Of a DNA stretch of 9,543 nt, positions 1-6,632 are shown in pieces (positions within the stretch are counted from its first letter, which is position 1; each line of letters opens with the position of its first letter). The notes beneath the pieces are model-generated. The model saw only the letters and a program-made list of their open reading frames with translations, made no database searches and was not told where the DNA came from. A program made the translations under genes and the position numbers. Source of the DNA: Acidimicrobiia bacterium (GTDB taxonomy: Bacteria > Actinomycetota > Acidimicrobiia > Acidimicrobiales > Ilumatobacteraceae); NCBI GenBank assembly GCA_013821025.1, contig JACDHN010000073.1, positions 1 through 9,543 of the forward strand, written 5' to 3'.

Positions 1-287
1 CCGTCGTGCGAGCACTCGCCCTGCTGACCGAGCTCGATCCCACGGTGCTCAACCTCGGCGCAGGACGCTCACGATCGCTCGGTGAGCTGGTGGCTGCCGT
101 GCGGGCCCGATTCGGGGACACCGGGCTGGTCGTCACCCGACGGCCTGGAGGCGAGCCCGATGAGACGCTTGCCGACACCACTCGGAGCGGCGATGTTCTC
201 GGCTTCTCGCTGCACACCGACCTGCACGGGGTCATCGCTGCGCAGGCCACCGCTGCGCGCCTGGCGCCGACGGCGCTCGTGGCCTGA
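1..287 (+). CDS. NAD-dependent sugar epimerase/dehydratase, C-terminal end (5' end outside the window)
   Basis: Open from the left edge in the frame beginning at base 3, ending at a TGA at 285-287; only about 94 C-terminal codons are visible. The segment NLGAGRSRSLGELVAAV followed by ADTTRSGDVLGFSLHTDL and a final helix is the typical end of extended short-chain dehydrogenases such as UDP-glucose 4-epimerase or dTDP-glucose dehydratase: an 'NxGxG...S(L)xEL' strand-helix, then 'A D x x R s x x x L G f' before the terminal helix. The Rossmann NAD site and catalytic YxxxK lie outside the window, so substrate cannot be read. The gene probably makes a nucleotide sugar, in keeping with the two glycosyltransferases nearby. 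Its last 219 bases are antisense to the 3' end of the GT-C gene. The GTG at 6 is an internal codon, not a start, because the frame stays open to the window edge. Confidence 0.75.
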   Translation, partial: VVRALALLTELDPTVLNLGAGRSRSLGELVAAVRARFGDTGLVVTRRPGGEPDETLADTTRSGDVLGFSLHTDLHGVIAAQATAARLAPTALVA

Positions 288-1670
288 CGTCGCCCGCCAG
301 GAGACGACGACGGCGGCACCTACCATCACGACGATCCATGCCGCCGTCCACCAGGCGTTCGAGCCGGCGAGTGGCGCGGTGCCGTCGGGCAAGACCGGGC
401 GCACCAACCTCACGAACGGGTCGACAGTGCGCGAGAAGTCGACGATCAGAGTGTGCCGGCCGCCGAGCACGCCCGCCAGCAGCAAGCCATAGGCGAGAAC
501 ACCGAAGCCGGCTATCACCCCGACGATGACCCGGCCCGGCGCCGACAGCCGCTGCACCCACCAGGCGATGGCGACGACAGCCAGCGGGAGCACCACGACG
601 ACCTGGCGTCCCGGCCACCACCAGCCATGCATCGTGAGGGCCACGAACGTGGCGTTGAGCCATCCTGCGACGATCATCGCCGCCAGCAAGACGGTGCCTG
701 GCGGGCGGCGGCGAAGCAGGGCGGCCAAGGCGGGCACGATGGTCAGCGCCGCCGGTTGCCACACGGCGAGGCCGAAATGACGGTCGACGAGCAGACCCAC
801 GAGCCTGCGGGTGCGGCCGGCATAGTTGGGATCGCCGACCACGGTGAACTCGCCGTCTTTGAAGTGTGAGCCGGATGCGTAGGCGGTCCACCCTCCGTAC
901 CACCACCGGTGAAGGAGCAGGAACATCGCGCCTGCTGCCAGCAGACCGGCGCCTGCCCAGGCGAGCCGGCGCCGCCGGCCGGCGGCCCCGAGGCGCCACA
1001 GCAGTCCGACGGCGAGCACCGCGGCGACTGGTGCGTACTTGACCGACAGCCAGGGCAGCGCGACGACGGTGGCGACGACAGCGACAGCGTTGCGCGTGCG
1101 CAAGCCCTGGTCGCCGATCGACGGCGGCGACGTGACCCACCAGAATCCGGCTAGCGCCAGGAGCGCCGCCGGGAGCTCGGGGTACACCTGGGTGCCGTAG
1201 ATGGCGAGCGGCGGACTGACGCCGGCGACCACTGCCACCGTGGCCGCCAGGCGCCCGCCGACGCCGAACCGGCGGATGGCGACGACCGTCGTCAGTGCCG
1301 CCAGACCGCCGGCCAAGCCCGCCAGGAACAGCTTGGCTCCCAGCCAACCGCCCAGCCCGGCGGCCGGCGCCAGCACAGCGGGCAGCAGGGGATCGTGAGG
1401 GGCCACCTGCCGACCGCTGTCCTGAACTTCGGCCTGCAGTGGCAGCATCACCTCGTGGAAGTCGAGGTAACGGCCCTCGCCGCGCTCGTCGCGCACGTCG
1501 AGGTCTTGGTCCTCCCACAGTGAGATCGCCGTGAGTAGGTAGTGCGGCTCGTCGGCCGTCGTGCGCGCTCCGTACGTCGCCCGCATCGGCGCCCCAACGG
1601 CAACGACGACTGCCACGATCGCCCCGACGATCAGTGAATGTCGGCACAGACCGGCGCCGTCGCCAACCAC
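69..1670 (-). CDS. Polytopic GT-C type membrane glycosyltransferase (mannosyltransferase-like)
   Basis: A 533-residue integral membrane protein. An N-terminal membrane segment (about residues 13-29) is followed by an extracytoplasmic loop with TADEPHYLLTA (acidic pair D40-E41), the position of the catalytic acidic motif in GT-C enzymes. A second loop has PHDPLLP (H92-D93), also common in these enzymes. About ten further hydrophobic segments run to residue 457. GT-C enzymes move a sugar from a polyprenyl-phosphate donor to a lipid, glycan or protein acceptor outside the membrane; the exact donor and acceptor cannot be read here. The GTG start shares one base with the stop of the EfeB fragment (TAGTG), suggesting translational coupling. 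From about residue 462 the protein is a polar, Arg-rich, low-complexity tail read entirely antisense to the epimerase gene, so it is probably not a conserved domain. Family assignment is good; specificity is unknown. Confidence 0.8.
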   Translation of the reverse strand: MVGDGAGLCRHSLIVGAIVAVVVAVGAPMRATYGARTTADEPHYLLTAISLWEDQDLDVRDERGEGRYLDFHEVMLPLQAEVQDSGRQVAPHDPLLPAVLAPAAGLGGWLGAKLFLAGLAGGLAALTTVVAIRRFGVGGRLAATVAVVAGVSPPLAIYGTQVYPELPAALLALAGFWWVTSPPSIGDQGLRTRNAVAVVATVVALPWLSVKYAPVAAVLAVGLLWRLGAAGRRRRLAWAGAGLLAAGAMFLLLHRWWYGGWTAYASGSHFKDGEFTVVGDPNYAGRTRRLVGLLVDRHFGLAVWQPAALTIVPALAALLRRRPPGTVLLAAMIVAGWLNATFVALTMHGWWWPGRQVVVVLPLAVVAIAWWVQRLSAPGRVIVGVIAGFGVLAYGLLLAGVLGGRHTLIVDFSRTVDPFVRLVRPVLPDGTAPLAGSNAWWTAAWIVVMVGAAVVVSWRATSGHERRRRQARSGGLRSDDPVQVGVQREAENIAAPSGVGKRLIGLASRPSGDDQPGVPESGPHGSHQLTERS

Positions 1671-2071
1671 TACACAGCGCTCATTCGTGCAGGCTTCGGG
1701 TTGTCCACGTGGCCGGTGTACATCGGTGGATAGGCGCGGTCTCGGTCCTCGTACGGCTCACCAGTCATCAGCCGGCGGGACTCATCGGTGATGGCCCGGA
1801 ACATCTCGGCCAGCTCCTCGCCGTCATCGGCCGTGCAACGGAACGCGGTCAGCAGCCCGTACTCCGCGGTGGGTCCGGCGATGCCGGTCTGGTGAGGTCC
1901 GTGGAACGCCAGATACTCACCGTCGGCCGGTTCGGCGATCGACGGCACCGGTGGCGGCGCGTTGGCGGTCGTGTTGTCGTCGTCACGACACGAGCCGACT
2001 GCGGCGGAGGCACCGACGGAGGCCCCACCGACGACGGCAGTCCTCAAGAACGTTCGTCGCGAGATGCTCAC
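1670..2071 (-). CDS. efeB: Truncated EfeB-like DyP-type peroxidase, Tat-signal N-terminal fragment (probable pseudogene)
   Basis: A 133-residue ORF with a GTG start 31 bp after efeO. It opens with a twin-arginine signal (SRRTFLR at residues 4-10, then a hydrophobic stretch) and a lipobox-like VGSC with Cys28, so a Tat-exported lipoprotein is likely. YLAFHGPHQTGI (53-64) matches the first conserved block of EfeB/DyP peroxidases (EfeB has GEHQAGI), and LLTAFR...LAEMFRAITDESRRLMTG (73-104) matches the next ferredoxin-like strand-helix. Full-length EfeB proteins are about 400 residues. Everything after residue 133 is missing here, including the distal GxxDG motif and the proximal haem-binding histidine, so the product cannot be a normal peroxidase. 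Its position after efeO is the usual efe order. It ends in TAG, overlapping the GT-C start by one base. It is called CDS because the frame is intact; a pseudogene is the likelier biological status. Confidence 0.75.
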   Translation of the reverse strand: MSISRRTFLRTAVVGGASVGASAAVGSCRDDDNTTANAPPPVPSIAEPADGEYLAFHGPHQTGIAGPTAEYGLLTAFRCTADDGEELAEMFRAITDESRRLMTGEPYEDRDRAYPPMYTGHVDNPKPARMSAV

Positions 2072-2102
2072 CGGATCAACCGTCGGATGGGAGGCGCCGG
2101 GC

Positions 2103-3131
2103 CTACTCGAGGCCGAGCACTCCGGCGACGAGGGCCAGATTCTCGGACAGCTCAGCGAGCGTCGTCTTCATGGTGTCGCTGTCGTCGGGCGTCAGCTCGT
2201 CGAAGGGCAGGTAACCGCCGTCACCGTCCTCGTACTCTTCGAGCTGGATGGCGACTTCGTCGAAGCCCTCCTGGATGGCAGTCACGAGATCGGGATCCGC
2301 GGCCTCGACGGCCGGCTCCATGAACTCGAAGGCGGCCTTCGAGCCCTCGACGTTGGCGGCGAAGTCCCAGAGGTCGGTACCCGAGTACCGGTCCTCCTCA
2401 CCGGTGATCTTGCCAGCGGACACCTCCTCGATCAGCTCGGCGGCCCCCACAGGGATGGCCGCAGGCTCGATGTCGGTCGTCGACATCGTCTCTTGCAGCG
2501 TGGCGAGGTCTGCGTCGAGTCGGTCAGCCAGCTCGCCGGCGCCCGACTCGGGTGCGATGTCGCCGACTTCGAAGATCAGGTACTCGAGCTTGTGCCAGCC
2601 CGTCCAGGCCGGATCGTCCTCGCTCTCGAAGTCGTCCACTCGGGCATCCACGGCGACGTCGATGTCCTCGACCAGCCCGGCGATCGGTTCGATGCGCTCC
2701 CAGGCCTGACGAGAAGGCGCATACCCGGCCATGGCCGCCTCGAGGTCTCCGGACCGAACGGCGTCCGTGAACGCCTTGACATCGGTGACGATCTGCTCGG
2801 TCTGGCCGCGCACGTAGCCGGTGTATTGGCCGGCGCCCTCGAGCACCAGCGGATCGTCCGTCGTGGCGCCGGGATCGACCTCGATCCCCGATCCCGAGCC
2901 GGACTCGGAACCCTCGCCCGTCGTCACCGTCTCAGATCCGCTAGCAGGCTCGGATCCGCCAGCAGGCTCGGACCCGCTACCGCTTCCGGAGCCGCTACCG
3001 CTGCCTGACCCGTCGTCGGTGTTGATCGGGCGCACGGTGCCACCGTCATCGTTGCCACCGTCGTCGCCACAAGCGACGACGGGGAGTGCGGCGGTCGCAG
3101 CGACAGCGATGGGAAGAAACATTCGACGCAT
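2103..3131 (-). CDS. efeO: EfeO-type iron uptake lipoprotein (imelysin/M75 family)
   Basis: A 342-residue exported lipoprotein with an N-terminal hydrophobic segment and lipobox VVAC (Cys21). A flexible linker follows (about residues 22-90), containing seven Gly-Ser dipeptides (41-54) and SEPAG/SEPAS repeats, then one M75 domain. Diagnostic motifs are GWHKLEYLIFE, with the HxxE metal motif at about H180-E183, and YSGTDLWDFAANVEG at about 249-263, both hallmarks of EfeO. In EfeUOB systems EfeO binds periplasmic or extracytoplasmic iron and passes it to the EfeU permease. E. coli EfeO has an N-terminal cupredoxin domain; this protein has only the linker, like the shorter EfeM-type proteins. It lies 85 bp after the iron permease gene and 31 bp before the EfeB fragment. 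No clear Shine-Dalgarno precedes the ATG at 3131; the in-frame ATG at residue 4 is an alternative start. No EfeU is visible. Confidence 0.88.
   Translation of the reverse strand: MRRMFLPIAVAATAALPVVACGDDGGNDDGGTVRPINTDDGSGSGSGSGSGSGSEPAGGSEPASGSETVTTGEGSESGSGSGIEVDPGATTDDPLVLEGAGQYTGYVRGQTEQIVTDVKAFTDAVRSGDLEAAMAGYAPSRQAWERIEPIAGLVEDIDVAVDARVDDFESEDDPAWTGWHKLEYLIFEVGDIAPESGAGELADRLDADLATLQETMSTTDIEPAAIPVGAAELIEEVSAGKITGEEDRYSGTDLWDFAANVEGSKAAFEFMEPAVEAADPDLVTAIQEGFDEVAIQLEEYEDGDGGYLPFDELTPDDSDTMKTTLAELSENLALVAGVLGLE
2935..2970. repeat. 18-bp tandem duplication inside the efeO linker
   Basis: Two adjacent 18-base units (2935-2952 and 2953-2970) differ at one base (gatccgctagcaggctcg versus gatccgccagcaggctcg). 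A partial third copy, gacccgctac, follows. In the minus-strand efeO frame each unit encodes one Gly-Ser-Glu-Pro-Ala type hexapeptide. The adjoining bases to about 3010 encode the Gly-Ser dipeptide run. Slippage or unequal crossing-over could change the linker length in steps of six residues without a frameshift. Confidence 0.75.
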
Positions 3132-3140
3132 GAGGCAGGT

Positions 3141-3158
3141 TGTTTAGCATCCTTAACA
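3141..3158. promoter_or_regulatory. Imperfect palindrome upstream of efeO, possible operator
   Basis: TGTTTAG, four spacer bases, then CTTAACA: the arms match at six of seven positions as an inverted repeat. It lies 9 bases upstream of the efeO ATG, in the 85-bp gap after the permease. The spot is AT-rich compared with its surroundings. It aligns poorly with the DtxR/IdeR consensus (about 9/19 at best), so the regulator is not assigned. It could be an iron-responsive operator, a different repressor site, or chance. Confidence 0.35.
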
Positions 3159-3216
3159 TGCCTCTGCAAGTGCCCTGTCCCTGTCCCAGCCCCTCAGCGG
3201 GAAAGGGCGCCACCGC

Positions 3217-4770
3217 TCAATGGCGACGCAGCACCAGCGCCCACGTCAGCACTCCTGACAGTGCCACCAGCACCAGCGAGAGCCCGCCGGCATCGATGAA
3301 CAGCGCGTCCTCCACGGTGGCATTGATCCGCGTCGCCAACGTGTTGAACTCGATGGGACGCAACATCAGCGTCGCCGGGAGCTCCTTCATCACGGACAGC
3401 AGCACCAACCCGCCGGCAGCCGCCAGCCCTGGTGCCATCAGCCTCAGGTCGATGCGCCAGAGCCGTCTCCAGCGGTTGGCGCCGAGTAATCGTGCTGCCT
3501 CGTCGTAGCGCACTGACACCGATCCGATCGCAGACTGCGCAGCACCGAGTGCCTGGCCGCCGAAATGCAGCACGTAGGCCAGCACGAGCACGGTGAAACC
3601 CTTGTACCACGAGGTGCCGACGGTGATGCCCACCAGCGACAGGGCGATCACCACCCCCGGCAGGCCGAACGTGGCCATCACCAGCGTGCCGGCTGCGGCC
3701 GCCACCCGATGCTGCCGACGCATCACCAGCCACGCCACGGGCAACACCACTGCCACGGTGGCGACGGCACTGACGACACCGATCCATGCCGTACTCCAGG
3801 TTTCCTGCGGTAGGTCGACGGCGCGACTGCGACGCACCCCCGATCGCTGCCCACGGATCACCCACCAGGTGACCACACCAACGGGCGTGATCAGCGCCAG
3901 GCCGATCACGCCAGCGGTAGCGCCGAACGCCGGCCACCTCAACGATCCGAGACGATGGGTGATGCTTGCCTTCATGCCCACCCCGGACACCGGGCGGAAG
4001 CGACGACGGGCGAGGTGCTCGCCGCCGGCGATCGCCAGCGCCAGCACCCCGAGCAGCAGGGACACCGCCACGGATGTGACGGGATCGAGCCGGGCGGCGA
4101 AGATCCGCCGGGTGAGGGTGTCGTAGCGCACGTACTGTACGGCACCGAAGTCCGAAAGGGTGTACAACGCCACCAGCAGGGAACCGGCAGCGATCGGTGC
4201 GGCGCATTGTGGCAGCACGACGCTGCGGAACGTCTGCCAGCTCGACCGGCCCAACATCCGGGCGCTCTCCTCGAGCGACGGCGGAAGCGTGCGCAGCCGG
4301 GCGGCGACCGGGAGGTAGACGTATGGGTAGGAGACAGCAGTGAGCACGAACACCGCGCCGGGGAGGCCGCGAACTGCTGGCAGCCACGAGACGCCGAGCG
4401 CCTCGTCGAGGAGGCCGCCTCTGGCGAATGCACTCACGTACGCGTAGGCGGCGACGTACGAAGGGATCACGAGTGGCAGCACCGCCAGCACGCCGAGCAG
4501 CCGCCGGCCAGGGAGGTTGGTGCGTGCGGTCAGCCAGGCCATCCCGACGCCGACCGTCGTGGCGACCACAGTGGTGAGGACGACCAGCTGGATCGAGCGC
4601 CACAGCGGCTCGATGCTGGCGTCGTCGACTGTCGCTTCCCAGCCGGCACCGCCGTTGCCGATCGCCCGCACGCCGAGGTAGCCGAACGGGATCGCGAACA
4701 GGGCCGCCGTGGCGACCACCGCGAGGGTCGGCGCCAGGCGTCGCCGGGCGAGGTCAGCCCTCGAGACCAC
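3217..4770 (-). CDS. fbpB: Fused iron(III) ABC transporter permease (FbpB/SfuB type)
   Basis: A 517-residue membrane protein with two tandem permease halves, the arrangement typical of FbpB/SfuB iron permeases, which supply both membrane domains in one chain. Each half has its cytoplasmic EAA loop for docking the ATPase: EESARMLGRSSW at 167-178 followed by VLPQCAAPI, and DEAARLLGANRW at 423-434 followed by DLRLMAPGL. About twelve hydrophobic segments are present, with a charged middle linker around 251-280 (ARRRFRP). Length is normal for the family. The GTG start lies 17 bases inside the end of the binding-protein gene, so the two are translationally coupled and almost certainly one transporter. 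The matching ATPase is not adjacent; the candidate is the gene at 7991-9028. Iron as the substrate is inferred from the partner protein and the nearby efeO. Confidence 0.88.
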   Translation of the reverse strand: MVSRADLARRRLAPTLAVVATAALFAIPFGYLGVRAIGNGGAGWEATVDDASIEPLWRSIQLVVLTTVVATTVGVGMAWLTARTNLPGRRLLGVLAVLPLVIPSYVAAYAYVSAFARGGLLDEALGVSWLPAVRGLPGAVFVLTAVSYPYVYLPVAARLRTLPPSLEESARMLGRSSWQTFRSVVLPQCAAPIAAGSLLVALYTLSDFGAVQYVRYDTLTRRIFAARLDPVTSVAVSLLLGVLALAIAGGEHLARRRFRPVSGVGMKASITHRLGSLRWPAFGATAGVIGLALITPVGVVTWWVIRGQRSGVRRSRAVDLPQETWSTAWIGVVSAVATVAVVLPVAWLVMRRQHRVAAAAGTLVMATFGLPGVVIALSLVGITVGTSWYKGFTVLVLAYVLHFGGQALGAAQSAIGSVSVRYDEAARLLGANRWRRLWRIDLRLMAPGLAAAGGLVLLSVMKELPATLMLRPIEFNTLATRINATVEDALFIDAGGLSLVLVALSGVLTWALVLRRH

Positions 4771-5830
4771 TCTCGGCGATCAGGTCGGCGGTGTTCTCGA
4801 AGCCGGCACCGAGCTCGGCGAGGTCGGCCACCTCGCCGCCGACGGCCTCCAGGGGCCGCTCGTCGCCTGGCGGTTGCACACCGGGGATCACCGAGAACTC
4901 CTTGGTCACGTCGACGAAGTATCGCTGGGCGCACTCGCTCACCAGGAACTCGACGAACTGGCTTGCCAGCTCCGGGTCGTCTGCGGTGTCCAGCACCGAT
5001 GCCCCTGCCACGAGGATGATGGCGCCAGGATCCTCGGCGGGGAAGTAGTGGTTGCGCGTCGTCAACGACTCGTCCTGTGCCAGGAGCTCGAGCACGTAGT
5101 AGTGATTCGCCAGACCCATGTCGATCTCGCCGCTATCGACGGCCTCGACGATGGCGACGTTGTTCGGGTAGGTGCGCACGTCGTTGTCGACCAGCCCTTC
5201 GAGGAAGGCCATCGTCTCGTCTTCGCCGATAGCGATCCGCAGGTAGCTGACGAAGTCCTGGAACGAGGCGTTCGACGGGGCGATACCCAGCTTGCCCCGG
5301 TATTCCGGCTTGATGAGGTCGAACACGGAAGCGGGGAGCGTGTCTGCGGGTGTGCGCTCAGGGTCGTGGACCAGCACCCTGACCCGGCCTGAGGCGCCGA
5401 CCCAGGTGCCGTCTGCGGCCCGATACTGCTCGGGCACCTTGTCGAGCACGCTGTCTGGGAGGGTGTCGAGCCGACCCTGCTCGCCGAGGAACGCCAGCGG
5501 TCCGGGAGCTTGAGAGAAGAACACGTCGGCCGGCGACGCATCGCCTTCCTCGGAGATCTGGCGAGCCATCGTCGCCGAGTCGCCTCCGTAGTCGATGGCG
5601 ATGTCGACCCCGGTCTGGCTGGCGTACTGCTCGAGTAGCGGGCCGACCAGTTCCTCGTTGCGGCCGGAGTACACCGTCAGCTCGCCGTCGGCCTCGACGG
5701 GTTCGAGCTGGCAGTCGACCTCGTCGGCATCGGCCAGCGTTTCCTCGCTCCCGCCATCGCCGTCACCTCCGCAAGCTGTTGCGAGCAGGGCAACGAAGCA
5801 CGGGACGGCAGCGGCGCGGCGGGAACTCAC
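4754..5830 (-). CDS. fbpA: Iron(III)-binding lipoprotein of ABC transporter (FbpA type)
   Basis: A 358-residue extracytoplasmic binding protein with a short signal peptide and a lipobox-like LLATAC (Cys20), followed by an acidic Gly-rich linker. VYSGRNEELVGPLLEQYASQ (53-72), then ADVFFSQAPGPLAFL (101-115), and NHYY with the adjacent tyrosines Y244-Y245 are characteristic of FbpA/SfuA ferric-binding proteins, in which a Tyr pair ligates Fe(III). VFVTHD-type ATPase features are absent, as expected. The GTG at 5830 is preferred because the signal peptide starts directly there and a -10-like TATCGT lies 8 bases upstream, consistent with a very short or absent leader; there is no convincing Shine-Dalgarno. 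The 3' end overlaps the permease gene by 17 bp. A DtxR/IdeR-like box overlaps the -35 element upstream, suggesting repression when iron is plentiful. Confidence 0.9.
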   Translation of the reverse strand: MSSRRAAAVPCFVALLATACGGDGDGGSEETLADADEVDCQLEPVEADGELTVYSGRNEELVGPLLEQYASQTGVDIAIDYGGDSATMARQISEEGDASPADVFFSQAPGPLAFLGEQGRLDTLPDSVLDKVPEQYRAADGTWVGASGRVRVLVHDPERTPADTLPASVFDLIKPEYRGKLGIAPSNASFQDFVSYLRIAIGEDETMAFLEGLVDNDVRTYPNNVAIVEAVDSGEIDMGLANHYYVLELLAQDESLTTRNHYFPAEDPGAIILVAGASVLDTADDPELASQFVEFLVSECAQRYFVDVTKEFSVIPGVQPPGDERPLEAVGGEVADLAELGAGFENTADLIAESGLEG

Positions 5831-5838
5831 GAGCGAGC

Positions 5839-5868
5839 ACGATAGCGATGCTGGTCAGCGTTTGTAAA
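5839..5868 (-). promoter_or_regulatory. Candidate promoter of the fbpA operon
   Basis: On the minus strand, TTTACA (5863-5868; five of six matches to TTGACA) lies 18 bases from TATCGT (5839-5844; a TAnnnT -10). The start codon GTG at 5830 follows 8 bases after the -10, so the transcript would have almost no leader. The -35 lies within the iron-box-like sequence at 5860-5878, the geometry expected for repression. Confidence 0.5.
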
Positions 5869-5878
5869 GTCAACCTAA
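5860..5878. promoter_or_regulatory. DtxR/IdeR-like iron box between fbpA and the GT2 gene
   Basis: Read on the minus strand, TTAGGTTGACTTTACAAAC matches the DtxR/IdeR consensus TTAGGTTAGSCTAACCTAA at about 12 of 19 positions. One half (TTAGGTT) is perfect and the other is degenerate. The box overlaps the -35 of the fbpA promoter and sits 16 bases upstream of the divergent GT2 start, so a bound repressor could affect both genes. DtxR-family repressors of actinobacteria control iron-uptake genes, which fits the neighbour. Confidence 0.5.
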
Positions 5879-5890
5879 TACCATAAGGAT
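5879..5890 (+). promoter_or_regulatory. -10-like hexamer and Shine-Dalgarno upstream of the GT2 gene
   Basis: TACCAT (5879-5884) is a TAnnnT-type -10. It is followed directly by AAGGAT (5885-5890), a purine-rich ribosome-binding sequence only 3-4 bases before the ATG at 5894. The two elements are too close for both to act in the usual way. Either the message is nearly leaderless or the promoter lies further upstream. No good -35 is seen. Confidence 0.3.
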
Positions 5891-5893
5891 GGC

Positions 5894-6631
5894 ATGGTGC
5901 GCATCCGTCTGAGCCACCGCACGACCCGCCCGCCGTGTCCTGTCGCCTCGGGGCCGGTGTACCTCTTGCTGCCGGCGCACGACGAAGCGGACCGCGTGGC
6001 GGCGGTGATCGATCGCCTCCCAGCCCAGGTGTTGGGCCGAGAGACCTACTGCCTGGTTGTCGACGACGGCAGTGCCGACGACACCGCGAGGCGGGCGACA
6101 GCGGCCGGGGCGTCGGTGCTGTCGCACGGTGCCAACCGCGGCCTCGGGGCGGCGGTGCGCACCGGGATCGCAGAGGCCGTTGCGCGTGGCGCGGCGATGG
6201 TGGCGTTCTGTGACGCCGACGGTGAGTACGACCCTGGCGAGCTCGAGCGGTTGGCCCAACCGATCCTCGAGGGTGCCGCCGACTACGTGGTGGGCTCCCG
6301 GTTCGCCGGTCGGATCGGAGACATGCGACCGCACCGGCGAATCGGCAACCTGGTGCTGACGCGAGCGCTGCGACTCGTCGCTCGCACGCCGCTCACAGAC
6401 GGCCAGAGCGGGTTCCGGGCGCTGTCGCGGGCTGCGGCTGTGGAGGCCGAGATCGCCCACGACTACAACTACGCGCAGGTGCTGACCATCGACCTGATCT
6501 CGAAAGGCTTCCGCTACGCCGAGGTGCCGATCACGTACTCGTTCCGCGAAGGCGGCCACTCGTTCGTGCGACTAGGCAGCTACCTCCGCGCCGTCATCCC
6601 CACCGTCTTGCGCCAACTCAACCCCCCGTGA
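5894..6631 (+). CDS. Family 2 (GT-A) glycosyltransferase, polyprenyl-phosphate sugar synthase-like
   Basis: A 245-residue GT-A protein. VYLLLPAHDEADRV (22-35) and VVDDGSADDT (55-64) form the nucleotide-binding start. NRGLGAAVRTG (81-91) and the metal-binding DxD in CDADGEYDP (D107-D109) follow, with TDGQSGFRALSR at 168-179. These are typical of dolichyl/polyprenyl-phosphate mannose or glucose synthases. There is no C-terminal membrane segment, so it is a single-domain, probably membrane-associated cytoplasmic enzyme. It likely loads a sugar from a nucleotide donor onto polyprenyl phosphate; the GT-C enzyme at 69-1670 could use such a donor. The ATG at 5894 follows AAGGAT closely. It is divergent from fbpA and convergent with the oxidoreductase gene, with one base (6632) between the two stops. 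It interrupts the iron-transport locus. Sugar specificity cannot be read. Confidence 0.85.
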   Translation: MVRIRLSHRTTRPPCPVASGPVYLLLPAHDEADRVAAVIDRLPAQVLGRETYCLVVDDGSADDTARRATAAGASVLSHGANRGLGAAVRTGIAEAVARGAAMVAFCDADGEYDPGELERLAQPILEGAADYVVGSRFAGRIGDMRPHRRIGNLVLTRALRLVARTPLTDGQSGFRALSRAAAVEAEIAHDYNYAQVLTIDLISKGFRYAEVPITYSFREGGHSFVRLGSYLRAVIPTVLRQLNPP

Positions 6632-6632
6632 G

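Noticed and set aside
1962..3008. Long + strand open frame (348 codons) opposite efeO and the EfeB fragment
   Set aside because: It is the antisense of clearly recognisable EfeO motifs. GC-rich codon bias keeps this frame open, and it shows no family resemblance of its own.
3141..3159. Third DtxR/IdeR box upstream of efeO
   Set aside because: Best alignment reaches only about 9/19 with neither half-site intact; kept only as an unassigned palindrome.
3170..3216. Possible terminator between the permease gene and efeO
   Set aside because: Only weak C-rich/G-rich pairings and short CAGGGA repeats are present, without a stable stem plus T-run.
3194..4603. Long minus-strand frame (469 codons) overlapping the permease
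   Set aside because: Arg/Pro/Ala-rich composition without motifs; the overlapping frame encodes two EAA loops and membrane segments, so this is a shadow.
5870..6559. Minus-strand frame (229 codons) opposite the GT2 gene
   Set aside because: Antisense of a gene with clear DDGS, DxD and QSGFR motifs; no independent signal.
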